Shown here in pieces: positions 6,762 to 7,431 of a stretch of 7,431 nt of DNA (its first letter is position 1; every line of letters starts with the position of its first letter). The translations under genes were made by a program, and so were the position numbers. The notes below the pieces were generated by a model that was not told where the DNA came from, ran no database searches, and worked only from the letters and a program-made list of their open reading frames with translations. Source of the stretch: Anaerolineae bacterium (GTDB lineage Bacteria; Chloroflexota; Anaerolineae; B4-G1; SLSP01); contig JAFGSL010000595.1 in the NCBI GenBank assembly GCA_016934645.1, forward strand, positions 1-7,431. The letters run 5' to 3'.

Positions 6762-6814
6762 AATTTCCAGTCGGATTCATCATAGTCTGGAAAGCTACCC
6801 TTGTCAATTTCCAG
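6762..6814. repeat. Three CTGGAAA/TTTCCAG motifs around a promoter
   Basis: AATTTCCAG occurs at 6762-6770 and again at 6806-6814, 44 bp apart or about four helical turns. CTGGAAA lies inverted between them at 6787-6793. The outer right copy overlaps the -35 of the minus-strand promoter, the middle copy lies in its spacer, and the left copy lies just past the expected start. The arrangement suits a transcription factor controlling the membrane-protein gene, but no factor can be named. Confidence 0.4.
6779..6807 (-). promoter_or_regulatory. Sigma-70-like promoter for the membrane-protein gene
   Basis: On the minus strand, TTGACA (6802-6807) is a perfect -35, followed after exactly 17 bases by TATGAT (6779-6784), one mismatch from TATAAT. 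Transcription would start near 6772, about 40 bases before the preferred ATG at 6730. Confidence 0.75.
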
Positions 6815-6924
6815 CGCAATCTTCCTACTGACCTAAACATAAAAAGCTTAAATTATTCCTGTGTATTGTAGGCGTAGAAAGTTTAGCAAGATACATTCGT
6901 GTCAGTCATCTTCAAAATTGCCTA
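6815..6924. other. AT-rich centre of the divergent intergenic region
   Basis: The space between the two divergent promoters is AT-rich and holds no gene. Apart from a HindIII-type AAGCTT palindrome flanked by A/T runs, I see no repeat, operator or hairpin in it. Confidence 0.5.
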
Positions 6925-6953
6925 TTGACAAATTCCATAATTTAGAGTAAAAT
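6925..6953 (+). promoter_or_regulatory. Sigma-70-like promoter for the LacI-family gene
   Basis: A perfect -35 TTGACA (6925-6930) is followed after 17 bases by TAAAAT (6948-6953), one mismatch from TATAAT. Transcription would start near 6960, inside the operator cluster, giving a leader of about 77 bases. Confidence 0.8.
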
Positions 6954-6992
6954 GTAATCGATTTCAGAAATCGTTTTCTGAAATCGATTTCT
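6953..6992. promoter_or_regulatory. Triple LacI-type operator array overlapping the transcription start
   Basis: Three 14-bp CG-centred sites are tiled end to end, each sharing one base with the next: TGTAATCGATTTCA (6953-6966), AGAAATCGTTTTCT (6966-6979) and TGAAATCGATTTCT (6979-6992). All fit or nearly fit the LacI-family pattern TGNAANCGNTTNCA. The CG steps sit at 6959, 6972 and 6985, exactly 13 bp apart. Together they form a palindrome with 15-bp perfect arms (6956-6970 and 6975-6989) around TCGT. The block runs from the end of the -10 to about +30, a position suited to repression of the regulator's own gene. In RNA the same bases could form a hairpin at the extreme 5' end. Confidence 0.75.
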
Positions 6993-7036
6993 GCAAAATA
7001 CTCGCAAAACAATCATCTCACACAAGGTTGTAAAAC

Positions 7037-7431
7037 ATGGCACGTACTACCATCGCGGACGTTGCGCGCGCCGCCGGTGTTTCCAAGGCCACGGTCAGCC
7101 GTGTACTAGGCGGACAAACCAAATACATCCGTGAGCAGACCCGCCAACGTGTTCAAAAAGCCGTTGCGGAACTGGGTTATCACCCTAGCGATACAGCACG
7201 CAGTCTCAAGTCCAAACGGAGTTGCACTTTGGGCATTGTGGGATATGGTCTAGAGTTTTTTGGCCCCTCCTGTACGATCTCCGGCATCGAACAAGAAGCC
7301 AGTGAGCTGGGTTACACCTTGCTCCTAACACTTATTCGCCAGCCAGAGACCAATAACGTCGAGGAACTCCTGGAGAGTATGCAATCGCGTTATGTGGACG
7401 GCATCATTTGGGCGGTGCCGGAGATCGGTGA
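7037..7431 (+). CDS. LacI-family transcriptional regulator, N-terminal part
   Basis: The first 131 codons are present and the gene runs off the right edge. Residues 5-24 (TIADVARAAGVSKATVSRVL) are a textbook LacI-family helix-turn-helix. The hinge helix is around ARSLKSKRS at residues 55-63. From about residue 65 the periplasmic-binding-protein-like sensor domain starts (TLGIVGYGLEFFGP, later YVDGIIWAVPE). Family members bind a sugar or related ligand and release or bind CG-centred palindromic operators. A weak AAGG (7024-7027) lies 9 bases before the ATG. The gene is divergent from the glycosyltransferase and hydrolase genes and has three operators of its own type over its start, so autorepression is likely. 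Control of the hydrolases is a reasonable guess from position only, since no matching operator is seen at their promoters. The ligand cannot be predicted from this part. Confidence 0.93.
   Translation, partial: MARTTIADVARAAGVSKATVSRVLGGQTKYIREQTRQRVQKAVAELGYHPSDTARSLKSKRSCTLGIVGYGLEFFGPSCTISGIEQEASELGYTLLLTLIRQPETNNVEELLESMQSRYVDGIIWAVPEIG

Noticed and set aside
5245..6924. A further LacI-type operator controlling the hydrolase or membrane-protein genes
   Set aside because: I looked for CG-centred palindromes like those at 6953-6992 in both upstream spacers and found only isolated CGATTT fragments without symmetry.
1..7431. CRISPR array, tRNA, rRNA or insertion sequence
   Set aside because: No regularly spaced repeats, no cloverleaf or rRNA-like segments and no transposase-like reading frame are visible.

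Overview
The window looks like a carbohydrate-catabolism locus of a free-living bacterium. Coding parts are moderately GC-rich and intergenic parts AT-rich. Promoters are sigma-70-like, ribosome binding sites are AAGGAGG or AGGAG type, and the intergenic spaces carry long palindromes. The mix of a LacI-type regulator, cytoplasmic glycoside hydrolases and dispersed-looking palindromes would fit a Chloroflexota (Anaerolineae-like) genome, but this is only an impression; no marker gene settles taxonomy.

Layout. Positions 1-281 are noncoding and hold a perfect 19-bp hairpin. Three genes then lie on the minus strand and read right to left. The first transcribed (5375-6730, or from 6751) encodes a polytopic membrane protein resembling GT-C (PMT/ArnT-type) glycosyltransferases. 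It has a near-consensus promoter at 6779-6807. After a 130-bp spacer rich in small palindromes comes a 615-residue cytoplasmic protein (3397-5244). Its layout looks like a TIM-barrel glycoside hydrolase with a GH42-like middle domain, and I cannot name its family. After a 79-bp spacer that is mostly one 20-bp near-perfect inverted repeat comes a 1011-residue enzyme (282-3317). It fuses a GH43 five-bladed propeller directly to a complete GH3 enzyme with its fibronectin-III-like tail. Divergently on the plus strand, a LacI-family regulator starts at 7037 and runs off the right edge.

How they may work together. Neither hydrolase shows a signal peptide, so they probably act inside the cell on imported oligosaccharides, for example arabinoxylan-type fragments judging by the GH43 plus GH3 pairing; the importer is not in the window. 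The LacI-type protein is a natural candidate to sense the sugar. The only operators of its type that I find are three tiled CG-centred sites overlapping its own transcription start, so autoregulation is supported and control of the hydrolases is not shown. The membrane glycosyltransferase has its own promoter and may be functionally unrelated.

The items most worth a second look are the GH43-GH3 fusion with an unusual GH43 active-site residue, the unassigned 615-residue protein, and the three-site operator with a 13-bp pitch.
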